NCBI GenBank assembly: GCA_012800995.1
Contig: JAAZIH010000209.1
Location: 1 to 6,462 of the forward strand
DNA from: Chloroflexota bacterium
Lineage (GTDB): Bacteria > Chloroflexota > Anaerolineae > Anaerolineales > Anaerolineaceae
Length of the DNA: 6,462 bases
Reading direction: 5' to 3'
This document shows, piece after piece, positions 1-5,700 of this stretch. The first letter of the stretch is position 1. Each line of letters opens with the position of its first letter. The position numbers were made by a program, and so were the translations under genes. The notes under the pieces are model-generated. The model searched no databases and was not told the DNA's origin. It saw only the letters and a list, made by a program, of their open reading frames with translations.

Positions 1-376
1 GCAGTTCCTCGTCCACAAATGACTGAAGCCCCATACTCAGACGATTGATACCCACAGCCTTTAGTTGAGCATAATAGTTATTTTTCACCGTTCCTGGGTT
101 TACTTCCAACGTAATTTCAGCACCAAGCGCGATACCAAAGCGTTTTTGAACAGTCTGCAAAACAGCACAAACTTGTTCACTGCTCATCAGCGATGGCGTA
201 CCACCCCCAATATAAATCGATTCTGCTTCGCCCAGATTAAACGGCGTGGATAAAATTTCCGCTTGCAATGCTTCAAGATAATCTGGTAGCATATCGTTTT
301 TATTTGCATACGTGATAAAATCACAGTAATAACAGCGATGCTTGCAAAACGGAATGTGGATGTAAACCGCACTCAT
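1..376 (-). CDS. hemW: HemW-like radical SAM protein (heme chaperone family), N-terminal part, cut by the window edge
   Basis: This is the first 125 codons of a radical SAM protein; the rest lies left of the window. HemW-family proteins bind a 4Fe-4S cluster and S-adenosylmethionine, and are thought to bind and deliver heme rather than act as coproporphyrinogen oxidases. The sequence shows the cluster motif CKHRCYYC (Cys11, Cys15, Cys18) just after YIHIPF, the SAM-binding GGGTPS at 57-62, EVNPGT at 91-96 and GINRLSMGLQSF at 109-120. The residue two after the third cysteine is Phe (CDF), as in HemW; true oxygen-independent coproporphyrinogen oxidases (HemN) have a fourth Cys there. HemW proteins are usually about 375-400 residues, so roughly a third is visible. 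ATG at 376 is chosen because the protein then begins the usual few residues before YIHIPFC. The Shine-Dalgarno match is poor (GAAG only 2 bases before ATG). The gene is divergent from the LysM gene. Confidence 0.9.
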   Translation of the reverse strand, partial: MSAVYIHIPFCKHRCYYCDFITYANKNDMLPDYLEALQAEILSTPFNLGEAESIYIGGGTPSLMSSEQVCAVLQTVQKRFGIALGAEITLEVNPGTVKNNYYAQLKAVGINRLSMGLQSFVDEEL

Positions 377-437
377 AGCTTCATTTTACACGTCTCACTT
401 CGTATTTGTAAGCTAAGCGTTTATATTGGATGAAACA
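377..437. promoter_or_regulatory. Divergent intergenic region between hemW and the LysM gene
   Basis: These 61 bases must hold the start signals for two divergent genes, unless transcription enters from elsewhere. On the minus strand TAAAAT (383-388) matches the -10 consensus at 5 of 6 positions and lies 6 bases from the hemW ATG. On the plus strand TATATT (422-427) also matches 5 of 6 and lies 10 bases from the ATG at 438. Neither has a strong -35 box at normal spacing. If both are real, both messages would have almost no leader. The assignment rests on short AT-rich matches and is weak. Confidence 0.3.
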
Positions 438-1589
438 ATGAAAAAAACAAGTTTTGAAACATCGACTCAGAAAAAGAACAACATTTGCCCGGTTTGTGGT
501 ACCCGTTTGAGTGACAATGCCACACGTTGCCTGGTTTGTGGTACACAGCTTGGGAGCATCACTGCAAACCCAAAAACCCGCAGTCTGGATTCAGGTGGCT
601 TACCAGAAATTCGCCTCAAACTGCCCGGCATGATTATTTTAGCTTTGGTATTCTTAGCATTAGTAGCCACAATCGTTGCCTTGTTGGTCAGTTCAAAGCT
701 ATCAGCATCCGCGGAAGATGCGGCAAACATTGAAGGCTCTCGCACACCAACCGCGACGGTAACGCTCACCGTTACACCCACACTTACCGCGACACCAGAG
801 CCCACCTGGACACCTCTACCTCCCGTCGCTCACACGGTTGGTCAAGGTGAACAATGTTTACATATTGCTTTGCAATATAACACCTCTGTGCAAGCCATTA
901 TTCTCGAAAACAGATTGGATGCCAACTGTACAGTATCAGAAGGTCAGGTATTGATGGTACCTTTGCCTACCTATACCCCATCGCCTGTACCCTCCGCCAC
1001 ACCAGAAGAAATCCTTGAAGAGGAGCGTTGCACCAATGTGATGCCCATTACCGTAACCGGTTCCGATACCCTTAGCTCAATCGCTGCCAATTACTCTGTT
1101 ACCATGAAAGACATTATGGATCATAACGGCATGAGCAATGATGTCGTACGCGTTGGTCAAGCATTGGAAATCCCTCTCTGTTATCGCCTGCCTACCCCTG
1201 GACCAACCCCAACCGCAACACCTGTGCCCCCTTACCCCGGGCCGAACTTGCTCCTGCCCCGTTCTGGAGCTTATTTCCCCCCTGGTGAAGAAGGCGTTAC
1301 CTTACAATGGGCTTCGGTTGCTGATCTTTATCCGAATGAGCTATACCGGGTGATTGTTAAAGATCTCACCTCAACTGATGAACGCACACTGGTGGAATAT
1401 GTGACCGATACAAAGTTCATTCTACCCTCCAGTTTTAGACCTACTGATGCCACCCCGCATATCATTCAATGGACGGTATCCGTAGCAAGGCGTATTAACG
1501 ACGACCCGGCCAATCCGATTTACGAAGAGGCTGGTGTACTTAGTGAACCAAGAGTATTTATCTGGAGCAGCGCGAACGTTCAGCCATAA
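438..1589 (+). CDS. Membrane-anchored zinc-ribbon protein with two LysM domains
   Basis: The product has 383 residues. A cytoplasmic N-terminus carries a zinc ribbon, CPVC (Cys17, Cys20) and CLVC (Cys31, Cys34). One membrane helix follows at about 64-85, then a Thr/Pro-rich linker (about 102-130). LysM 1 spans about 131-176, a second Pro/Thr/Glu linker follows, LysM 2 spans about 200-247, and a third Pro-rich linker (251-268) leads to a C-terminal domain (about 269-379) that looks like a beta sandwich (LQWASV, YRVIVKD, IIQWTVSVARR). LysM domains bind peptidoglycan or other N-acetylglucosamine polymers, so the inferred role is an anchored wall-binding protein with its bulk outside the membrane. 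No catalytic domain is recognised. Each LysM has a cysteine pair (140 and 164; 198 and 248). ATG 438 is preferred over TTG 426 because it is a stronger start codon, with GGAT at 428-431 as a weak ribosome site. It converges on trxB. Confidence 0.85.
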   Translation: MKKTSFETSTQKKNNICPVCGTRLSDNATRCLVCGTQLGSITANPKTRSLDSGGLPEIRLKLPGMIILALVFLALVATIVALLVSSKLSASAEDAANIEGSRTPTATVTLTVTPTLTATPEPTWTPLPPVAHTVGQGEQCLHIALQYNTSVQAIILENRLDANCTVSEGQVLMVPLPTYTPSPVPSATPEEILEEERCTNVMPITVTGSDTLSSIAANYSVTMKDIMDHNGMSNDVVRVGQALEIPLCYRLPTPGPTPTATPVPPYPGPNLLLPRSGAYFPPGEEGVTLQWASVADLYPNELYRVIVKDLTSTDERTLVEYVTDTKFILPSSFRPTDATPHIIQWTVSVARRINDDPANPIYEEAGVLSEPRVFIWSSANVQP

Positions 1590-1629
1590 GCCAAACGTTG
1601 GAAGAGACTTGACTCAACCTAATCAGCCC

Positions 1630-2562
1630 TTAAGCCCTAAGCGCCTCCAGGTAATGCGTTGCTGAAATCGCCGCGGCGGCTCCCATGCCTGCCGCGGTTA
1701 CTATCTGTCGATAGTGTGGGTCGGCGATATCACCCGCCGCATAGACCTGCGGTACGCTGGTTTGCATATACTCGTCAATAATGATATAGCCCTGCTTGTC
1801 AGTCGCCACTTGCTCACCCACAATTTCTGTGATGGGTTTTTGACCAATATAGATAAACAAACCCTCGCTGGGCACTGTGCTGATGTCGCCGGTTTTTACA
1901 TTTTTCAAAACCAGAGCTTCAACAGTGTTATCGCCTTTAATTTCTTCTACCACTGAATTCCAAATGAACTTGATTTTCGGGTTCTTACGGGCGCGTTCCT
2001 CAAGAATAGCACTCGCGCGCAAGGCATCGCGACGATGAATAACGGTAACACTATCCGCAAAGCGAGTCAGAAAGATGGCTTCTTCGATCGCGGCGTCTCC
2101 ACCACCAACCACATGCACGTTCTTACCCTTCGTAAAGTAGCCGTCACAGGTCGCGCAGTTTGAAATACCCCGGCCTTCCAGTTCTTTTTCTCCGGGTACA
2201 CCTAATTTATTGTATTCTGTACCCATTGCCAAAATAATAACGTCAGCGGTATATATGGCACCATATGCATGGACTTGATAAGGTTTTTGGCTCAAATCAA
2301 TTTTTTGAACCGCATCATAAACCACTTCAGTACCAAAGACCCGTGCTTGTTCTTCAAAAAGCCGTCCAAGCTCCGGGCCTTCAATACCAGCGGGAAAACC
2401 TGGATAGTTCTCAATAGTCGCTGTTTTGGAAGGTTGTCCGTAAAGCTTCATTCCTGAAACAAGCAAGGGAGCTAAATTAGCACGCGCGGCATAGATTGCG
2501 GCAGTAAACCCAGCCGGACCAGATCCAACGATGATTAATTGGCGATGATTTTCTGAATTCAT
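1630..2562 (-). CDS. trxB: Thioredoxin reductase (NADPH, FAD)
   Basis: The product has 310 residues, the normal size for a bacterial low-molecular-weight thioredoxin reductase, a cytoplasmic flavoenzyme that passes electrons from NADPH through FAD and a disulfide to thioredoxin. It shows the FAD-binding GSGPAG at 13-18, TIENYPGFP at 49-57, the redox pair CATC (Cys136, Cys139) followed by DGYF, the nucleotide-binding GGGDAA at 153-158, HRRDALR at 176-182 (the basic residues usually linked to NADPH preference) and the second FAD motif AGDI at 276-279. All key residues are present, so it should be active. ATG 2562 is supported by GAAGGA 8 bases upstream. No thioredoxin gene is visible next to it, so the partner is encoded elsewhere. 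It is divergent from the M20 peptidase gene and convergent with the LysM gene. The main alternative, a ferredoxin/flavodoxin-NADP reductase-like paralogue, is unlikely given CATC. Confidence 0.96.
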   Translation of the reverse strand: MNSENHRQLIIVGSGPAGFTAAIYAARANLAPLLVSGMKLYGQPSKTATIENYPGFPAGIEGPELGRLFEEQARVFGTEVVYDAVQKIDLSQKPYQVHAYGAIYTADVIILAMGTEYNKLGVPGEKELEGRGISNCATCDGYFTKGKNVHVVGGGDAAIEEAIFLTRFADSVTVIHRRDALRASAILEERARKNPKIKFIWNSVVEEIKGDNTVEALVLKNVKTGDISTVPSEGLFIYIGQKPITEIVGEQVATDKQGYIIIDEYMQTSVPQVYAAGDIADPHYRQIVTAAGMGAAAAISATHYLEALRA

Positions 2563-2570
2563 TTTTGTAT

Positions 2571-2576
2571 TCCTTC
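2571..2576 (-). promoter_or_regulatory. Ribosome binding site of trxB
   Basis: On the minus strand GAAGGA lies 8 bases before the ATG at 2562. It is a strong Shine-Dalgarno match at a good distance and fixes the trxB start. Confidence 0.8.
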
Positions 2577-2657
2577 AACCTCTATTATTCCTAAAATAAC
2601 CCAACTACTTTTATAATAATGGGTCTGCTTGATTTCATGCTAATCCTATCACGAGAA

Positions 2658-2686
2658 ATCATAGTTTAGCATATAATGTGTATCAG
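2658..2686 (-). promoter_or_regulatory. Candidate trxB promoter
   Basis: On the minus strand CTGATA (2681-2686, 4 of 6 matches to TTGACA) and TATGAT (2658-2663, 5 of 6 to TATAAT) are separated by 17 bases. Transcription would start near 2651 and give a leader of roughly 90 bases. The element overlaps the candidate -10 box of the opposite gene. It is a consensus match only, in an AT-rich region. Confidence 0.35.
2672..2677 (+). promoter_or_regulatory. Candidate -10 box for the peptidase/DUF1385/comEA operon
   Basis: TATAAT is a perfect -10 hexamer. I see no good -35 box 16-18 bases upstream (the 17-base position reads TCACGA), so an activator or another sigma contact may be needed. Transcription would start near 2684, about 30 bases before the ATG at 2714. 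This argues against the in-frame GTG at 2678, which would lie before the transcript begins. Confidence 0.45.
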
Positions 2687-2704
2687 CAAAGTATAAACAA
2701 AGAT

Positions 2705-2708
2705 GAGG
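2705..2708 (+). promoter_or_regulatory. Ribosome binding site that decides the M20 peptidase start
   Basis: GAGG lies 5 bases before ATG 2714. The in-frame GTG at 2678 has no comparable site, so this favours the 456-residue form over the 468-residue form. Confidence 0.65.
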
Positions 2709-2713
2709 TAATT

Positions 2714-4084
2714 ATGGATAAAGAGCTATCTGCCATTAACTATTTTATAGATAATCAAGAAGTCTTGATGGAAAAGTACATGGATATTTTGAGGATGCCA
2801 TCTGTTTCGACCGAACCTGCCCACAAAGATGACATGGTTAGAACAGCTGATTTTCTTAAGGACTATTTCGAAAATTTGGGTATGGATTATGTTAAAATCT
2901 TCCCTACAAAAGTTCACCCGATTGTTTTCGCGGAGAAAAAAACACCTCACCCTGATGCCAAAACCTTGCTCATCTATGGGCATTACGACGTACAACCGCC
3001 TGACCCGCTACACGAGTGGCGAACGCCTCCCTTTGAACCCAATCAAGTTGGTGATTATCTCTACGCACGGGGTGCGTCCGATATGAAAGGCCAAATAATG
3101 GCATCGATTTTCGCCCTTGAAAGCGTCCTCAAAACCAACACGCTGCCCCTAAACATCAAATTCATCATTGAAGGTGAAGAAGAAATTGGATCACCCTCAC
3201 TTGAAGACTTTCTGGAAAAACACACCGAGCTCCTCAAGTGCGACATGATTCTCAACCCCGACGCCGGCATGATTTCTGCTAACCAACCCACTATCGTATA
3301 CGGATTGCGCGGAATGGTTTACTTTGAATTGCGCATTGATGGCCCAAAGATGGACTTGCACAGTGGCTTGTTTGGTGGCAACATTGCCAACCCCGCCAAC
3401 GTCATCGCTGACATCATCTCCAAATTACACAACCCTGATGGCACAGTAGCTATTCCTGGCTTCTATGACAAAGTCCGCCCTCTTAGCAAAGAAGAACGCG
3501 AACTCATCGCGATGGCCGGCACGCAAGAAGACGCTTACATCAAACTCACGGGCGTTCCCAGACTTTATGGCGAAGAAGGCTTCACCATGCTTGAACGCCA
3601 GGGTGCACGCCCCACATTGGACGTCAATGGACTTTATTCCGGCTACATTGAAGAAGGTGCTAAAACCATTATTCCAGCCTATGCCAAAGCAAAAATCTCA
3701 TGCCGCTTGGTGCCCGATCAAAACCCCGAAGAAATCTACAAACTCATTCAAAGCTATATCGCCAGCCTTGTACCCAATACTGTTCGAGCGCAGATCTTTA
3801 AGCACTCCTTGGGTCCCGCCTATCTTGCGGATGATGCGCCTGGTTCAAAGAATCTGGCAGAAGCGCTAAGCAAAACCTGGGGTAAACCGGTCACATTGAA
3901 GCGCGAAGGTGGTTCAATTCCGGTTGCTACGAATATGCACCAACTTTTAGGCGTTAAATCTATGCTCACAGGCTTTGGTTTGCCTGATGATGCTATCCAC
4001 TCTCCCAACGAACGGCAACATTTGCCCACGTGGACCAAAGGTGTGCAAGCGCTGATACGATTCTTGATGAGTTTTGCCAAGTGA
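2714..4084 (+). CDS. M20-family metallopeptidase (dipeptidase-like)
   Basis: The 456-residue product is a zinc-dependent M20 peptidase, closest in style to the dipeptidase/CNDP-like branch that hydrolyses dipeptides and short peptides. No signal peptide is seen, so it should be cytoplasmic. Visible residues: metal ligand His90 with Asp92 in GHYDVQPPDP, bridging ligand Asp123 in ARGASDMKG, catalytic base Glu156 and ligand Glu157 in EGEEEIGS, ligand Asp183 in NPDAG, His216 in HSGLFGG of the dimerisation (lid) domain, GGSIPV at 399-404 and ligand His429 in IHSPNE. Roles are assigned by analogy with characterised M20 enzymes. The HEWRTPPFEP stretch (100-109) after the first motif fits dipeptidases better than DapE or ArgE, but substrate cannot be read from sequence. 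The set of active-site residues is complete. The gene heads an operon; its stop overlaps the next start by 4 bases (GTGA). Confidence 0.93.
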   Translation: MDKELSAINYFIDNQEVLMEKYMDILRMPSVSTEPAHKDDMVRTADFLKDYFENLGMDYVKIFPTKVHPIVFAEKKTPHPDAKTLLIYGHYDVQPPDPLHEWRTPPFEPNQVGDYLYARGASDMKGQIMASIFALESVLKTNTLPLNIKFIIEGEEEIGSPSLEDFLEKHTELLKCDMILNPDAGMISANQPTIVYGLRGMVYFELRIDGPKMDLHSGLFGGNIANPANVIADIISKLHNPDGTVAIPGFYDKVRPLSKEERELIAMAGTQEDAYIKLTGVPRLYGEEGFTMLERQGARPTLDVNGLYSGYIEEGAKTIIPAYAKAKISCRLVPDQNPEEIYKLIQSYIASLVPNTVRAQIFKHSLGPAYLADDAPGSKNLAEALSKTWGKPVTLKREGGSIPVATNMHQLLGVKSMLTGFGLPDDAIHSPNERQHLPTWTKGVQALIRFLMSFAK

Positions 4085-5028
4085 GCGCCAAAGAAAAATC
4101 TGAACTAAAAATGCCCGCTTATGGCGGGCAGGCTGTTATTGAAGGCGTCATGATGCGCGGAAAACGCTTTCTCGCGATGGCAGTGCGCGATCCAAGTGGT
4201 CAAATTCAGCTTCACGAAGAGGAATTACCCGCATTTTACAGTTCAAATTGGATGCGCGTGCCCTTTTTACGCGGTATATTGGCTTTATGGGACTCCCTGA
4301 GCCTTGGCACGCGTATGATTAACTTGTCTTCTAACATGTCTGGGACAGAAGAAGAGCAAATTGATTCTGGAAAAATGTTTTTCACGACCGCATTAGCCAT
4401 GATTATAGGCGTTTCAATTTTCTTTCTTCTACCAGCTTTTCTTGCTGGCATATTTGATAAATTTTGGTCGCTTGGCGCATGGTGGAGCAACGTCATCGAA
4501 GGATTCATTAGGTTACTAATCCTCATCAGCTACATGGCGCTCGTAGGCACCATCCCTGACATAAAACGCGTTTTTGCCTATCATGGCGCTGAGCACAAAA
4601 CAATTAATGCGTTTGAAGCAAACGCTGAATTAACGCCTACAGAGGTTGCCAAACAAAGCACACAACATCCCAGATGTGGCACATCATTCATGTTGACACT
4701 CGCCGTCATCAGCGTTTTAGCTTTCTCCCTGTTGGGACCGATGCCCATATACTGGCGATTAATCTCCCGAATCTTGATGTTACCGCTTGTAACGGGTATT
4801 GCTTACGAATATATCCGTTGGGTCGCGGGTGCAATGGATAAATCAGCATTTCTTAGTTTTTTGATAAAACCCAATCTCTTACTCCAAAAGCTCACCACAC
4901 GTGAACCTTCAGAAGATATGCTTGAAGTCTCCATAGCCGCTTTTAATCGTTTACTCGCGCTTGAAGAAGGTCGCGAAAAGCGCACTCAAAACGTGAATTC
5001 TGCTCACAAAATGGAGTCTCCTGAGTGA
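4081..5028 (+). CDS. yqhQ: DUF1385 / YqhQ-family membrane protein of unknown function
   Basis: The product has 315 residues and is recognised by three signatures of the DUF1385 (YqhQ) family: YGGQAVIEGVMMRG at 14-27, HGAEHKTINAFE at 168-179 and HPRCGTSF at 196-203. About four hydrophobic segments are seen (about 99-123, 141-157, 202-220 and 224-245), with the His/Glu/Cys-rich motifs between them. The function of the family is not established. The clustered His168, Glu171, His172, His196 and Cys199 look like a possible metal or catalytic site, which is my inference. GTG 4081 overlaps the peptidase stop (GTGA), with GATGAG 9 bases upstream as a weak ribosome site. ATG 4111, giving MPAYGGQ, is an alternative that would leave a 26-base gap. 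The stop overlaps the comEA start in the same way, so this gene is probably co-translated with both neighbours. Confidence 0.9.
   Translation: MSAKEKSELKMPAYGGQAVIEGVMMRGKRFLAMAVRDPSGQIQLHEEELPAFYSSNWMRVPFLRGILALWDSLSLGTRMINLSSNMSGTEEEQIDSGKMFFTTALAMIIGVSIFFLLPAFLAGIFDKFWSLGAWWSNVIEGFIRLLILISYMALVGTIPDIKRVFAYHGAEHKTINAFEANAELTPTEVAKQSTQHPRCGTSFMLTLAVISVLAFSLLGPMPIYWRLISRILMLPLVTGIAYEYIRWVAGAMDKSAFLSFLIKPNLLLQKLTTREPSEDMLEVSIAAFNRLLALEEGREKRTQNVNSAHKMESPE
5013..5016 (+). promoter_or_regulatory. Ribosome binding site of comEA inside the upstream gene
   Basis: GGAG ends 8 bases before GTG 5025 and lies within the last codons of the DUF1385 gene. It supports the GTG start, which no ATG replaces nearby. 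Confidence 0.65.
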
Positions 5029-5621
5029 AAAGCTGGCAGCAAATTACATTAGGGATTTTTATCGGCTTGCTTTTGGCTGGTTTAATCCTCATCTTTGTCT
5101 TACCCCAGCGCGGATCTGCCATTGTTCTCATCACAAAAACGCCCAATCTAACACCAATCCCAACAGCAACATTATCTCTCATTCGTGTTCACCTTACAGG
5201 AGCGATTAACGCGCCTGGCATGCTTAGCCTGCCCAAAGGGTCCAATTTAGCAGACGCAATTGAAAAAGCGGGCGGTTTGATTGATGGCTATGATTCCAAT
5301 CTGCTCAACCTGGCAGAAGTTTTGCAGGACGGTTCACGCATTCACATACCAAACATAGCTGAGCAAGAATCGGGTTTTAATAACCCGCAGCGTTCACAAC
5401 CTCTACTGAATATCGAAGAGCCATTATTGGTGAACATCAACACCGCTGATTTAGATACCCTCGTTTTACTTCCAGGCATCGGACCCAGCAAAGCCCAGGC
5501 GATCATACAATATCGCGAGCAGAATGGGCTTTTCATGCGTATTGAAGATATTCAAAAAGTAAAAGGCATTGGCCCGAGCACTTTCGATTCCATAAAAGAC
5601 TTGATAACTATCGACGGTTAA
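5025..5621 (+). CDS. comEA: ComEA-type competence protein (SLBB plus helix-hairpin-helix)
   Basis: The 198-residue product has an N-terminal membrane helix (about 7-26) with no cleavage site evident. A short Thr/Pro linker (39-49) leads to an SLBB domain (about 52-110: VHLTGAINAPG, then LADAIEKAGG). A second linker is followed by a tandem helix-hairpin-helix domain (about 134-196) with VNINTAD, LPGIGPSKA (149-157) and VKGIGPSTF (179-187). This is the standard order in ComEA of Gram-positive and related bacteria: a membrane-anchored receptor that binds incoming double-stranded DNA during transformation and hands it to the ComEC channel. The Gly-rich hairpins that contact the DNA backbone are intact. 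The start is GTG, overlapping the previous stop by GTGA. No comEC, comF or pilus gene is visible here, so a working uptake system cannot be confirmed; a general extracellular DNA-binding role is possible. Confidence 0.9.
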   Translation: MKSWQQITLGIFIGLLLAGLILIFVLPQRGSAIVLITKTPNLTPIPTATLSLIRVHLTGAINAPGMLSLPKGSNLADAIEKAGGLIDGYDSNLLNLAEVLQDGSRIHIPNIAEQESGFNNPQRSQPLLNIEEPLLVNINTADLDTLVLLPGIGPSKAQAIIQYREQNGLFMRIEDIQKVKGIGPSTFDSIKDLITIDG

Positions 5622-5626
5622 AAAAG

Positions 5627-5655
5627 TGGGCAAGTTACCCGCGAACATGTATAAT
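5627..5655 (+). promoter_or_regulatory. Candidate promoter upstream of pgpH
   Basis: TGGGCA (5627-5632, 4 of 6 matches to TTGACA) and a perfect TATAAT (5650-5655) are 17 bases apart. Transcription would begin near 5662, leaving a leader of about 40 bases before ATG 5701. If real, pgpH is transcribed independently of, or in addition to, the peptidase/DUF1385/comEA operon. The rest of the 79-base gap holds only small weak dyads. Confidence 0.5.
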
Positions 5656-5700
5656 TAGGGTAAGACTTTGCGTAATTATTAACGCCACGGTAAAAATTTG

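Noticed and set aside
759..775. GTAACG/CGTTAC inverted repeat in the LysM gene
   Set aside because: It lies inside the Thr/Val-rich linker coding region, where repeated Thr and Val codons readily create such matches. No regulatory context is evident.
467..805. 112-codon open frame on the minus strand within the LysM gene
   Set aside because: It is antisense to the ribbon, membrane helix and Thr-rich linker, and its Val/Ser-rich product is what the reverse of those codons gives. It has no recognisable domain.
1590..1632. Possible terminator between the convergent LysM and trxB genes
   Set aside because: Only short dyads are present (CCAA-ACG-TTGG at about 1591-1601 and TTGA-C-TCAA near 1608-1616), with 4-base stems and no T tract on either strand. 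This is not enough to call an intrinsic terminator.
2678..2713. Longer M20 peptidase form starting at GTG 2678
   Set aside because: The GTG directly follows the TATAAT box, so it would lie upstream of the expected transcript start. ATG 2714 has a GAGG ribosome site at good spacing.
3465..3869. 134-codon open frame on the plus strand within the peptidase gene
   Set aside because: It lies fully inside the M20 gene in another frame, with no domain and no ribosome site that I can see. The M20 frame has intact family motifs on both sides.
5626..5642. Hairpin GTGGG-loop-CCCGC after comEA
   Set aside because: The stem is 5 pairs including a G-U pair, and no T tract follows. It overlaps the -35 and spacer of the candidate pgpH promoter, so it is more likely incidental than a terminator.
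5670..5685. GCGT-8 bases-ACGC inverted repeat upstream of pgpH, considered as an operator
   Set aside because: Only four outer pairs match, and the AT-rich centre is not symmetrical. Chance is a sufficient explanation.
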